Assembly (NCBI GenBank): GCA_913057225.1
Contig: CAJXNT010000009.1
Span: forward strand, 1 to 34,831
Length of the DNA stretch: 34,831 nucleotides
Source of the DNA: an uncultured Mycoplasmatota bacterium
GTDB taxonomy: Bacteria > Bacillota_I > Bacilli_A > Izemoplasmatales > Izemoplasmataceae
Direction of reading: 5' to 3'
Shown here in pieces: positions 1-7,958 of this stretch. The notes beneath the pieces are model-generated. The model did not search any database. It saw nothing but the letters and a program-made list of their open reading frames with translations, and had not been told where the DNA came from. The position numbers and the translations under genes are program-made. Within the stretch, counting starts at the first letter, position 1. The number at the start of each line of letters is the position of its first letter.

Positions 1-216
1 AAACGGGTCCGGGCCACCGTGCAAGAGCCGTTTGAATCACGGTCGAAACACATTAAAGATTTATCGGTCGATGGGGCGCATGTTTCCTTTGTCTATACGG
101 GCCCCGTGAAACAACTCCTCAAAGTCTTAGAGGCTCAAACCCTGCAGGATGTGACGATTGAAGATCCTTCCTTGGAAGAAATCTTCATGCACGTCTATGA
201 ACGGAGTGCCGCATGA
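1..216 (+). CDS. ABC transporter ATP-binding protein, C-terminal fragment
   Basis: The reading frame is open from the first base, so this is the last 71 codons of a gene that begins outside the window. The fragment resembles the C-terminal extension of drug/antibiotic-exporter ABC ATPases of the CcmA type: a beta-rich stretch followed by a closing motif of the kind LQDVTIEDPSLEEIFMHVY, in which the 'PSLEEIF' signature is common at the end of this family. The Walker motifs lie upstream and cannot be seen. It overlaps the next gene, an ABC-2 type permease, by four bases (ATGA at 213-216), which supports a two-component exporter made by coupled translation. The cargo cannot be inferred. Confidence 0.85.
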   Translation, partial: KRVRATVQEPFESRSKHIKDLSVDGAHVSFVYTGPVKQLLKVLEAQTLQDVTIEDPSLEEIFMHVYERSAA

Positions 217-1016
217 AAAATCTCATGATCAACGATTTTAAACGACTCTTTAAATCGCTCATCTTATGGACGGTCATCGTCGGTGGGCTCGCCTTACTCA
301 TGCTTCTATTGTTTCCCGCCTTTGAAGACATCTATGCCGACTTAGAGGCCTTACTGGAAGGCTACCCCCAAGGCTTTTTGGAAGCCTTTGGGCTGGGCGA
401 AGACGGGCTCATCATGGAAGATATTTATGGCTGGTTTGGCGTCGAAGGGTATTTATTCGTCTTACTCATCGGGTCGGTCTATGCGGGTCTACTCGGGGGG
501 AGCATTCTTTCTAAAGAAGAAGACGACCAAACGATTGAATTTTTACTCACCCGGCCGATCACGCGCAGTCAAATCTATGGCGCGAAACTTGGAGTCATTG
601 GCATCAATCTTGTTCTTTTAAATAGCGTTGTCGCCATCGTTTTAGGCGTCACCTTCGCCGCATTTGATACGATGAACTGGACCGTTTGGGCCCTTTACAG
701 CGTGGCCCCCCTGATTCTACATCTCATCTTTGCCTCCGTGAGTTTACTGATCAGTGTCTTCGTGACCAAGTCACGCACCGTCACGTCGATTGCTTTAGGC
801 TTGGTGGTCGGACTGTATGTGCTGGATATCATTTCAGCGCTCACGGACTCCGCGGAAAACTTAAAATACATCACTCCGTATGAATATGTGAATGCCATTA
901 CGATTGTCAATGAGGGAAGATTAGAGCCCCTTTACATGGCCATCAGTGCGGGCATCATCGTCACCGCATTACTCGCCGGATGGGCCTTTTACCGAAAAAA
1001 AGACATCGCCGCTTAA
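213..1016 (+). CDS. ABC-2 type transporter permease
   Basis: A 267-residue membrane protein, the expected size for a single ABC-2 permease. Hydrophobic segments are visible around residues 15-35, 75-100, 125-150, 160-185, 190-210 and 235-260, giving about six membrane spans. After the second span comes a cytoplasmic stretch with 'KEEDDQTIEFLLTRPITR', the typical E-x-x-x-x-T-x-E-x-L-L-x-x-P-x-x-R coupling segment of this family that contacts the ATPase. It starts within the stop codon of the ATPase gene and ends inside a strong terminator, so it is the last gene of its operon. The exported substrate is unknown; peptides, drugs or lipids are all possible. Confidence 0.88.
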   Translation: MKNLMINDFKRLFKSLILWTVIVGGLALLMLLLFPAFEDIYADLEALLEGYPQGFLEAFGLGEDGLIMEDIYGWFGVEGYLFVLLIGSVYAGLLGGSILSKEEDDQTIEFLLTRPITRSQIYGAKLGVIGINLVLLNSVVAIVLGVTFAAFDTMNWTVWALYSVAPLILHLIFASVSLLISVFVTKSRTVTSIALGLVVGLYVLDIISALTDSAENLKYITPYEYVNAITIVNEGRLEPLYMAISAGIIVTALLAGWAFYRKKDIAA

Positions 1017-1032
1017 GCGATGTCTTTTTTTT
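1001..1032. terminator. Bidirectional rho-independent terminator
   Basis: Inverted repeat AGACATCGC / GCGATGTCT (1001-1009 and 1017-1025) is followed by a run of T on the plus strand and preceded by a run of A, so it can work in both directions. The left arm lies inside the last codons of the permease. It separates the plus-strand exporter operon from the convergent minus-strand hydrolase gene. Confidence 0.85.
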
Positions 1033-1041
1033 GGGAGGATC

Positions 1042-1920
1042 CTAAGCCTGAATGAACGCCCGAATGGCGTTCACGATGGTGTCGGGTTCATCGGTGATCG
1101 GCGAATGCGATCCGTTTTCTAAAATGAGGGATTCCGCTTCGGGGAAGGCGGCCACGTTTTGTTGGAACATGACTTCCGGGATGACGTAATCTTTTTGACC
1201 CCAGATGTTTAAGATGGGGGCTTTGATGTGTTTGGCCGTGCCATCGCCTGGCACCACGCCGTTATGGTCATCGCTCATGTTAAAGGTCATGAGCGCCCAG
1301 TCAATGTCGACCAAATTGCGTTGCTTGAGACTTTCAGCGATAAACGCATCAATCTCAGCGGGCACGTTCACGTTGTAAATCGCCGCTTCCCAAACGCCTT
1401 TTAAGTAGGCATGGTTGTCATTTTCCATGGCACTCACCGCCGGGGCGACTTGCACGGGATCGGCGGCCATGGAGGCTTTATCTTGATAAAGTTCAGTGAG
1501 AATGGGTTGAAAGTTCTCATCTTTTTTAAAGATGGGATAACCTTTAATCGAGGCACTTTCAATCAAGATGAGATGGGAGACCAGCTCGCTTTTTCGAGCC
1601 GCCAGCGATAAAATCACGCCGCCGCCCGTGGACCATCCGGCCCACGCGGCCCGCTCAATGCCTAAGGCGTCGGCGAATAAGGAAAGATCGTCCGCAAGAT
1701 CGTGTAAAGATTCTAGCGGGGTGTGATAGGTCGAATCGCCAAAGCCTCTTAAATCGGGGGCGATGATGTAATAATCACGGGCTAATGCTTCCATGATGGG
1801 GGTGAAATGAAACGATGAAGACATATTCCCATGGACTAAAATGAGGGGGGGATGCGTTTCATCGCCTTGCGTCATATACGCATACGTTTCATTGTTTTTT
1901 AAGACCACTTCTTGTTTCAT
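1042..1920 (-). CDS. Alpha/beta hydrolase (ester or thioester hydrolase)
   Basis: A 292-residue alpha/beta-hydrolase-fold protein. LVHGN (about residues 28-32) gives the oxyanion loop, GWSTGG puts the nucleophile at Ser97, and Asp244 (WGQKDY) and His272 (NGSHSP) complete a canonical triad. The open frame extends 32 codons further upstream, but that part overlaps the preceding gene; the start at 1920 has an AGGAGG site six bases upstream and was chosen. It has no signal peptide, so it is cytoplasmic. It is the last gene of the long minus-strand operon, directly after a second hydrolase and a CoA-transferase, so a role in cleaving an imported ester or an acyl-CoA is plausible. The exact substrate cannot be read from the sequence. 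Confidence 0.88.
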   Translation of the reverse strand: MKQEVVLKNNETYAYMTQGDETHPPLILVHGNMSSSFHFTPIMEALARDYYIIAPDLRGFGDSTYHTPLESLHDLADDLSLFADALGIERAAWAGWSTGGGVILSLAARKSELVSHLILIESASIKGYPIFKKDENFQPILTELYQDKASMAADPVQVAPAVSAMENDNHAYLKGVWEAAIYNVNVPAEIDAFIAESLKQRNLVDIDWALMTFNMSDDHNGVVPGDGTAKHIKAPILNIWGQKDYVIPEVMFQQNVAAFPEAESLILENGSHSPITDEPDTIVNAIRAFIQA

Positions 1921-1930
1921 AAAAAACCTC

Positions 1931-2749
1931 CTAAATGGATGTGGGGGATTGTGACGTGCGCATGTGCCCCACAATGAGGGTGGTAAAGACATCGGGCTGT
2001 TCATACATGCTCGCATGCCCGCAGTCTTTAAGCGTTACAAGGTGGGCATTCGGCAATAGGTTCACGATGGCTTCTTGTTCATGCGGTGGGGTCAGAACGT
2101 CTTGATCGGCGGCCACCACCAAGGTGGGCACGAAGACATCTTTGAGTCCCTCGGCCACATCGTGCGTTTCGGCACTTTCAGTCAAGCGAATTTGACGGTT
2201 TAAAAAGGATGGATCGGAAAACACATTCACAAGCATTTTTTTTCGTTCAGCCATCCAATCCTTTTTTTGGATGTAATAATGATCGGAATAAATATAAGGA
2301 ATCGTGATGTGATAATAGGCCAGCCCGTTTTGGGTCCGGGCCACTTCATTCCAGCCTCTTCCCACATCTTTTAACCACGCATTGGTTTTCATGACCCCAT
2401 TAAAAAGCATCAGACTTGCCAGTCGTGCTTGATATTTGACCGCATATTGCATGGCCACACTGGCGCCATAACTGATGCCAGCCAAGTGAACGTCTTCGAT
2501 GTTTAAATGGGTAAACAAGGCCTCCAACAATTCCACTTGAACGGCTTGCGTGTAGGCATCGTCTAAGGAAGCCGAAGTGCCTTGGTCATAAAAATCCACG
2601 CGCAAAAGACGCATGTTTTGCGTGAATGCGTCTTTGAACGGTTCCCAGGATGCGGTGCTCATCATGATGCCATTGAGTAAACATAACACCGGGCCTGATT
2701 CACCGTCGAGTTCATAATGCACAGGACCATGGGGGCCGTCAAAGATCAC
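1931..2749 (-). CDS. Alpha/beta hydrolase, second copy in tandem
   Basis: A 272-residue alpha/beta hydrolase with its own complete triad: nucleophile Ser93 in GISYGAS, Asp217 in the DQDVLTPP segment and His245 in DCGHAS. The overall pattern is that of 3-oxoadipate enol-lactonase-like enzymes, a subgroup that also includes esterases, so the name should stay general. The start is a GTG that overlaps the stop of the CoA-transferase gene (GTGA, 2746-2749), indicating translational coupling; no better start is nearby. Ten bases separate it from the next hydrolase. The two hydrolases differ clearly in length and around the active site, so they are unlikely to be a recent duplication and may act on different steps or substrates. 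Confidence 0.87.
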   Translation of the reverse strand: MIFDGPHGPVHYELDGESGPVLCLLNGIMMSTASWEPFKDAFTQNMRLLRVDFYDQGTSASLDDAYTQAVQVELLEALFTHLNIEDVHLAGISYGASVAMQYAVKYQARLASLMLFNGVMKTNAWLKDVGRGWNEVARTQNGLAYYHITIPYIYSDHYYIQKKDWMAERKKMLVNVFSDPSFLNRQIRLTESAETHDVAEGLKDVFVPTLVVAADQDVLTPPHEQEAIVNLLPNAHLVTLKDCGHASMYEQPDVFTTLIVGHMRTSQSPTSI

Positions 2750-4041
2750 CGCAAATACCCCAGTCTTTTCGCTTCTTCTTTTAACTCATCGCGAAACTTC
2801 GGATGGGCAATCGCAATCAGGCGTTCCGCACGCTCCGAAAGCGACGTCCCGCGAAGTTCGGCGACGCCGTATTCGGTCACAACGTGATCAACATCGTTCC
2901 GGGAGAGCGTCACAAATGCCCCTGGCAGTAAGGTCGGGACGATTTTAGAGGTTTCTACGCGGTCTCCGGACTCGTTTTTCACCATGGCGGTCGAATAAAG
3001 CGCAATGAACGAGCGACCGCCTTTGGCTTTTTGCGCACCCGTGGCCGTATCGCTTTGACCGCCAGTGCCTGAAAATTGTCTCGGGCCGATGGATTCAGAC
3101 GCGCATTGACCGGCGAGGTCGACTTGCAAGGTCGTATTGATCGAGACTTGATGGTCATTCTGAGCAATCACATAGGGATCGTTGACGTAATGGCCATCGA
3201 GAATCATCACGGCGGGGTTGTCATCGATAAAGTCATAGAGTTCTTTAGTCCCCAGCGCAAAGGCCGCGACCATTTTCCCCGGGTGCAACGTTTTTTTCTT
3301 ATTGGAAATGGCGCCGGCTTGATACAGTTTCATGAACCCGGTGGTGAGCATTTCCGTATGCACGCCGAGATCTTTTTTGTCCATCAAGGCATGCGCGACC
3401 GCATTTGGGATGCCGCCAATGCCCAGTTGAATGGTGTCCCCATCGTGAATCAGATCGGCAATGTGGTTGCCAATTTTTAAGTCTTTTTCATTGGGCTCAA
3501 GATCGGGGAGTTCTGGCACGGGATAATCGACGTCAATCAAATAATCGATGTCATCCACATGCACCTCGACATCGCCCAACGTGCGTGGGAGATTCGGATT
3601 GATCTCTAAAATGACCGTTTTGGCCGCCTCAATCATCCGTTTTTCATAGACATTGCCGAGAGACAGTGAAACGTATCCGTGTTTATCGGGTGGGGTCGCA
3701 TTGCCGATATAGATGTCTGGGGTCACATGCGACAACCGCTTGACGCCCGCTAAATGGAGATGGTTGGGAATGTACGCAATGTTCCCATGCGTATACGCTT
3801 TCCGTAAATCCCCAGAAAAAAACCAACTGTGGATGGTGAAGTGATTGACGTAGGCTTCATCCACCATAAACGGATAGTTTTTCAGCGGCAGGCAATTATC
3901 GATGGTCACATGCCCGATGGGGGCGACTTCGTGCAGCCTTTCAAAGAAGGCTCTGCCTTCACTCGCCGCCATGCCAGCGACGAGATGGTCGCCGTTTTTA
4001 ACAAGTTTTAATGCGTCATCCAATGTGATTTTTTGGGCCAT
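2746..4041 (-). CDS. Acetyl-CoA hydrolase/transferase family CoA-transferase
   Basis: A 431-residue protein of the family containing 4-hydroxybutyrate CoA-transferase and butyryl-CoA:acetate CoA-transferase. It matches that family in length, in the glycine loop QLGIGGIPNAVA (residues 205-216), in HTEM with Glu230 at the place of the family's catalytic glutamate, and in the SIGPRQFSGTGGQ segment. These enzymes move CoA from an acyl-CoA, usually acetyl-CoA, to a carboxylic acid through a glutamyl-CoA intermediate. Next to an uptake system, thiolase and reductase it is the likely activating step for the imported acid, saving ATP relative to a CoA ligase. A clear AGGAG site precedes the ATG. A hairpin terminator lies just upstream, between it and the binding-protein gene. 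Acceptor specificity is not determined by sequence. Confidence 0.88.
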   Translation of the reverse strand: MAQKITLDDALKLVKNGDHLVAGMAASEGRAFFERLHEVAPIGHVTIDNCLPLKNYPFMVDEAYVNHFTIHSWFFSGDLRKAYTHGNIAYIPNHLHLAGVKRLSHVTPDIYIGNATPPDKHGYVSLSLGNVYEKRMIEAAKTVILEINPNLPRTLGDVEVHVDDIDYLIDVDYPVPELPDLEPNEKDLKIGNHIADLIHDGDTIQLGIGGIPNAVAHALMDKKDLGVHTEMLTTGFMKLYQAGAISNKKKTLHPGKMVAAFALGTKELYDFIDDNPAVMILDGHYVNDPYVIAQNDHQVSINTTLQVDLAGQCASESIGPRQFSGTGGQSDTATGAQKAKGGRSFIALYSTAMVKNESGDRVETSKIVPTLLPGAFVTLSRNDVDHVVTEYGVAELRGTSLSERAERLIAIAHPKFRDELKEEAKRLGYLR

Positions 4042-4063
4042 AAGTCACTCCTCAGTAAAGGGT

Positions 4064-4090
4064 AAAAAGGGTGAAAAACTCACCCTTTTT
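4064..4090 (-). terminator. Intra-operon terminator or attenuator
   Basis: A perfect ten-base inverted repeat, AAAAAGGGTG / CACCCTTTTT with a seven-base loop, lies between the stop of the binding-protein gene and the start of the CoA-transferase gene. Read on the minus strand it ends in five U. This should reduce but perhaps not abolish transcription into the last three genes, or protect the 3' end of the abundant binding-protein message. Confidence 0.75.
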
Positions 4091-4111
4091 ATGCATGCAT
4101 ATCGGTCGGTA

Positions 4112-5395
4112 TTATTCTAAGATTTCATCGATGGTGCGAATCGGATCCACGGTGGAAAAGGCTGCGACACCGTCGGTGACTTCACCTTGTAAGAAGGCCA
4201 TCGCTTGGGTCCCAACACGCGATCCACTGGAGTAGTCTAAGACCACGCCAAAGGGCAGTTCGACGAGGGATTCTTCCATCGCTGCGATGTAGTTTTCCCA
4301 GGTTAAGACGTCATCGCCCACACGTTCTAATCCTTCCACGAATGTGGCCGCGGCAATCCAACCGGCAAACGCAAATGAGTTGGCGGCGAGTTCCGCATCG
4401 TATTCACTGATGACGGTGGCAAATTCATTGTAGTCATCGCTGAAGCTGACGCCGTCTTCGGCAAAGATGTTAATCCATGCAGACGCATAGACATCAAAGT
4501 TCGGAAGGACTTCTTGGACACCGCCCAGCCAGGTGGCATCGGCATTCACGTACGAAGTGATGACGGGAATGTCAGAGCCTGCGAGGTTGAGGGCACGGAC
4601 TGCCGTTGCGGCAGGCACTTGGTTGGATGCGACTAAAATGACGTCGGGATCAAAGTCCAGCATGGTTTGGGCCGCACTCGATAAGTCGTCACTTGAAGGA
4701 TCAATTTGGACGGATTCTAAGTCCACATTGAGCGCATCGGCGCGCAATTCAATGCCGTTAAAGAGTCCGAGGCCCGCATCGTCGTTGGAGTAAATGACGC
4801 CAATTTTTGAGGCGCCTAGATCCCCAACGGCTCTCGCAACCATGACTTCGCCTTCGGCGTCATAAATGGGTTGCACGGGGAAGCTTGCAAGTTCACCACC
4901 GCTGGCGTTCGGCGCAAAGAGGCCGGAAATCCCGGTCGCATAATACACGCGGGGGATGCCCACCCCATTGAGGTAATCAATGGTGGCTGAGACGGTGGGG
5001 GTGCCGAAGTGCCCAACGAGGGCAAAGACTTCGTCGTCTTCCACGAGTTGTTGAGTGAGGCTTAAGCCATTGGCCGCATTGAATTCATCGTCGTATTGGA
5101 TGTATTCAATGGTCCGGCCATTGACCCCGCCGGCGTCATTGACCATGTCAAAGTACGCTTCCATGGCGGTTCTAAATGGGACGCCCACAAAGGCTAAGTT
5201 CCCACTGGTGGCGACTGTATTTCCCACGGTGACCGTATCATCGGTGACGCCTTGGGATGGTTCAGGTTCAGGCTCAGGGGTAGGTTCTTCGGTGCCTGGA
5301 TCTTCGGTGCCTGGGTCGACTGGGTCATCGCCGCCGCATGCGGCGAGGCTGATGACGCCTAAGGTCAGTAAAAATGCCAGTAATAATTTTTTCAT
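4112..5395 (-). CDS. LivK-type substrate-binding lipoprotein
   Basis: A 427-residue extracytoplasmic solute-binding protein of the branched-chain amino acid (periplasmic-binding-protein 6) family. A lipoprotein signal peptide ends in LAAC with Cys20 as the lipidated residue, followed by an acidic Pro/Glu/Asp/Thr-rich tether to about residue 50 and then the receptor fold, beginning with a TVTVGNTVATSG-like strand and including QLVEDDEVFALVGHFGTPT. It serves the LivHMGF proteins encoded just upstream. Family members bind branched-chain amino acids, but also amides, urea, short carboxylic acids and aromatic acids. The operon's acyl-CoA enzymes favour an organic acid or ester over an amino acid here, an inference from context. 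A strong AGGAGG site precedes the start. Confidence 0.92.
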   Translation of the reverse strand: MKKLLLAFLLTLGVISLAACGGDDPVDPGTEDPGTEEPTPEPEPEPSQGVTDDTVTVGNTVATSGNLAFVGVPFRTAMEAYFDMVNDAGGVNGRTIEYIQYDDEFNAANGLSLTQQLVEDDEVFALVGHFGTPTVSATIDYLNGVGIPRVYYATGISGLFAPNASGGELASFPVQPIYDAEGEVMVARAVGDLGASKIGVIYSNDDAGLGLFNGIELRADALNVDLESVQIDPSSDDLSSAAQTMLDFDPDVILVASNQVPAATAVRALNLAGSDIPVITSYVNADATWLGGVQEVLPNFDVYASAWINIFAEDGVSFSDDYNEFATVISEYDAELAANSFAFAGWIAAATFVEGLERVGDDVLTWENYIAAMEESLVELPFGVVLDYSSGSRVGTQAMAFLQGEVTDGVAAFSTVDPIRTIDEILE

Positions 5396-5428
5396 TTGGT
5401 TCCTCCTATTAATATATGTTCGTTTTTT

Positions 5429-6142
5429 TTATTGTTTCCCTAAGTACGCATCAATCAGTTCAGGATCTTTCATTAAGACGTCGGCGGGGCCTTCTTTGAT
5501 GATGTTTCCCACTTGTAAGACGTAGGCATAATCCGCAATTTTTAATGTCTGCAGGGCGTTTTGTTCGACGATCAAGATGGTCACGCCCGATTCGTTGAGG
5601 GTTTTTAACGTGGTGAAGATGTCTTTGATGATGAGGGGGGCGAGCCCTAACGAGGGTTCATCCAAGATGAGCAACTCCGGCCGGGCCATGAGGCCTCTGG
5701 CAATGGCGAGCATTTGCTGTTCGCCCCCCGACAGTAAACCGCCGGGTTGGCTGGAGCGTTCTTTCAAAATGGGAAAGAGCTCATACACATAGTCTAACGT
5801 ATCGTTGGATGCCTTAGAAGTATCATGTTTCACCGAGAACTGCCCAATCATCAAGTTTTCATAGACGGTCAGATCGGAAAATATTTTCCGGCCTTCCGGC
5901 ACATGAATGATCCGCTTCTTCGTCAGTTTCTCTGGAGCCACCCCGCCAATCGGGGTGTCTTCAAAATAGATCTGGCCGCCGGCGGGTTTGATGAGACCGG
6001 AAATGGTCTTGAGTAAGGTGGATTTCCCCGCGCCATTGGCGCCTAAGATGGCGGTGATTGAGCCTTTTTTGATATCAATGGAGACATCCTTGAGCGCTTC
6101 AATGACGCCGTAGGTGACTTTTAAGTGATCGGTTCTAAGCAT
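5429..6142 (-). CDS. livF: LivF-type ABC transporter ATP-binding protein
   Basis: About 237 residues with a complete ABC ATPase set: Walker A GANGAGKST, signature LSGGEQQ, Walker B LLILDEPS and the downstream switch histidine region replaced by EQN, as is usual for LivF. The 'GANGAGKST' and 'VPEGRKIF' segments are typical of LivF rather than LivG. Three in-frame starts are close together (GTG at 6151, ATG at 6148, ATG at 6142); the last was chosen because it has the best distance from the AGGA site and matches the usual 'ML' beginning, but 6148 is possible. The start region overlaps the end of the LivG gene. It is one of two ATPases energising the LivHM channel. Confidence 0.92.
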   Translation of the reverse strand: MLRTDHLKVTYGVIEALKDVSIDIKKGSITAILGANGAGKSTLLKTISGLIKPAGGQIYFEDTPIGGVAPEKLTKKRIIHVPEGRKIFSDLTVYENLMIGQFSVKHDTSKASNDTLDYVYELFPILKERSSQPGGLLSGGEQQMLAIARGLMARPELLILDEPSLGLAPLIIKDIFTTLKTLNESGVTILIVEQNALQTLKIADYAYVLQVGNIIKEGPADVLMKDPELIDAYLGKQ

Positions 6143-6917
6143 CGTCATCACGTCCTAAGTAGGCTTCTTGAACCGCCGGATTTTGTTGAATCTTTTGCGG
6201 GGTATCAATGGCGATGAATTGCCCAAAATTGATGGCACACACGCGGTCACACACATTCATCACAAAGCCCATATCGTGCTCGATGATGAGCAATGTCACA
6301 TGAAGTTCTTTTTGGATCAATTGAATGATCTGTTCGAGTTGATCGGTTTCAACGTCATTCAGCCCGGCTGCGGGTTCATCGAGGATGATGAGTTTGGGAT
6401 CGCTCATCAACGTCCGCGCAATTTCCACGCGTTTTAAGATCCCGTACGGTTGACCTTTCACGTAGAGGTCTTTGATCGCTTGAAGGCCTAAGATGTCTAA
6501 GACCCGGTCGGCTTTTTCTTTCAGTCTTTTTTCTTCTTTGAGGGCTCGGGGAAATTTTAAGAGTTCTTCGGCAAACGAATCCTTAAACGAGCGGTGCGCT
6601 CCGATCAGCAAGTTATCAAGAATGCTTAAATCAGGAATCAGCTCGATGTTTTGAAAGGTTCGCGCAAGCCCCGCATCAATGACTTCGGTGACCTTTAAAT
6701 CTCTGAGGTCGACCGGCGTATCTCCATGCAAGGTGAAGGTGCCTTCGTAGTCTTTATAAAACTGCGTCAAGCAATTAAAGAGCGTCGTTTTCCCCGCCCC
6801 GTTGGGGCCAATGAGGCCGACGATTTCGCCTTGGTGAATGTCAAAACTGATGTCATCGAGGGCTTTTAAGCCGCCAAACGTCATGGAGACATGATCAATC
6901 GTCAGTAGCTTTTCCAC
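6135..6917 (-). CDS. livG: LivG-type ABC transporter ATP-binding protein
   Basis: A 260-residue ATPase with Walker A GPNGAGKTT, Walker B LIILDEPAAGLN and the switch histidine in IEHDMGFVM. The signature region reads GILKRVEIAR, where the usual LSGGQ is changed to a YG-x-LKR-x-EIAR form often seen in LivG proteins. The segment LARTFQNIELI is characteristic of LivG. The start is a GTG with AGGAGG five bases upstream. It overlaps the LivM gene by 23 bases and the LivF gene by a few bases, so the four transporter genes are translated as a block. It pairs with LivF on the cytoplasmic face of the LivHM channel. Confidence 0.92.
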   Translation of the reverse strand: MEKLLTIDHVSMTFGGLKALDDISFDIHQGEIVGLIGPNGAGKTTLFNCLTQFYKDYEGTFTLHGDTPVDLRDLKVTEVIDAGLARTFQNIELIPDLSILDNLLIGAHRSFKDSFAEELLKFPRALKEEKRLKEKADRVLDILGLQAIKDLYVKGQPYGILKRVEIARTLMSDPKLIILDEPAAGLNDVETDQLEQIIQLIQKELHVTLLIIEHDMGFVMNVCDRVCAINFGQFIAIDTPQKIQQNPAVQEAYLGRDDDA

Positions 6918-7956
6918 GCGCGCCTCCTAAGATGTGACGTTTGAGCTTGTAATAAAGCAAGCGGATGTCGGTGGCCAAATACGCCACCCCGTTTTGATAG
7001 AACAAGATGACTAAGATGATTAAGACGCCGGAAAAGATGAAACTGACATCGCCAAAGAGTTCTTTGAGGTAAAGATTGGGAATGCCGTAGATGATGAAGG
7101 CGCCAATGAAGGTTCCGTAAATCGATTTATAACCCCCCACCACGACCATCGCAATGATGAACAAGGAAAGATCCAAGGTCCACTGTGTGGTGGGAACGCT
7201 TTGGTTGTATAAGGCATACATGATGCCGGAAAAAGTGGCAAAAAAGGTCGCGAGACTAAACGCCATCAGCCGGTATTTCATGAGACTGATGCCCATCGCT
7301 TGCGCGGCACTGGACGAGCGGCTCATCGCCAGCAAGGCCCGGCCGGTTTTACTTTTCACGATGTGATGCATGGCTATCATCATGATTAAGAGTAAAAAGG
7401 CAATCACCACAAAGAGGATGCGGCGCTGCGCTTGATCAAACGTCGACAGTTCAAATTGACCGAGCAACGTCACCGAGCCAATCATGATCGATTGGCCCCC
7501 AAAAATGGGCACGGTGGTGAAGATTTGTCGCAATATTTCACCGACAAAAAGCGTTGCAATCGCGAGGTAGATGCCTTCGACTTTCAGGGAGAAAAGTCCA
7601 ATCAAAGCCCCAATCAACGTGGAGACGATGAGGGTCGCAATGGCGGCGAGTTCAAAGGGGAGTCCGAGTTCTAAAAAGACGCCCACACCGAGGGCTCCAG
7701 CGCCCACAAATCCTGCCGTCCCTAAGGAAATCAATCCCGAATAGCCAAGGAGAATATTCAGCCCGAGGGCCGCCACGGTGATGATCACGATGTAGGCAAA
7801 TATCCCAAGCTGCCCGGAACTGATGACATCGGTGGAATGATAATAAGGAATCAGTAAGAGAAGAATGAAAAAGGCGGAATAGCCGATGTAGGGCACTTTA
7901 CGGAAAAACGCACCCAGTTTACCGAGGACTTCATCCATACGCATAAACAGTTTCAT
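6895..7956 (-). CDS. livM: LivM-type ABC transporter permease
   Basis: About 353 residues, mostly hydrophobic, with eight to ten membrane segments. Segments such as LGLNILLGYSGLISLGTAGF and the coupling loop 'SKTGRALLAMSRSSSAAQAMGIS' are diagnostic of the LivM half of the branched-chain amino-acid-type importer; the latter contacts the ATPases. The first residues form a short basic/acidic cytoplasmic leader. The ATG at 7956 was preferred over the GTG at 7962, because the AAGG site sits seven bases before it; the GTG forms a GTGA overlap with the LivH stop. Together with LivH it forms the translocation pore for the ligand delivered by the lipoprotein at 4112-5395. Confidence 0.92.
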   Translation of the reverse strand: MKLFMRMDEVLGKLGAFFRKVPYIGYSAFFILLLLIPYYHSTDVISSGQLGIFAYIVIITVAALGLNILLGYSGLISLGTAGFVGAGALGVGVFLELGLPFELAAIATLIVSTLIGALIGLFSLKVEGIYLAIATLFVGEILRQIFTTVPIFGGQSIMIGSVTLLGQFELSTFDQAQRRILFVVIAFLLLIMMIAMHHIVKSKTGRALLAMSRSSSAAQAMGISLMKYRLMAFSLATFFATFSGIMYALYNQSVPTTQWTLDLSLFIIAMVVVGGYKSIYGTFIGAFIIYGIPNLYLKELFGDVSFIFSGVLIILVILFYQNGVAYLATDIRLLYYKLKRHILGGARGKATDD

Positions 7957-7958
7957 CG

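Noticed and set aside
1921-2016. Upstream in-frame extension of the hydrolase at 1042-1920
   Set aside because: It lies inside the second hydrolase gene, lacks alpha/beta-hydrolase sequence, and the internal ATG has an ideal AGGAGG site.
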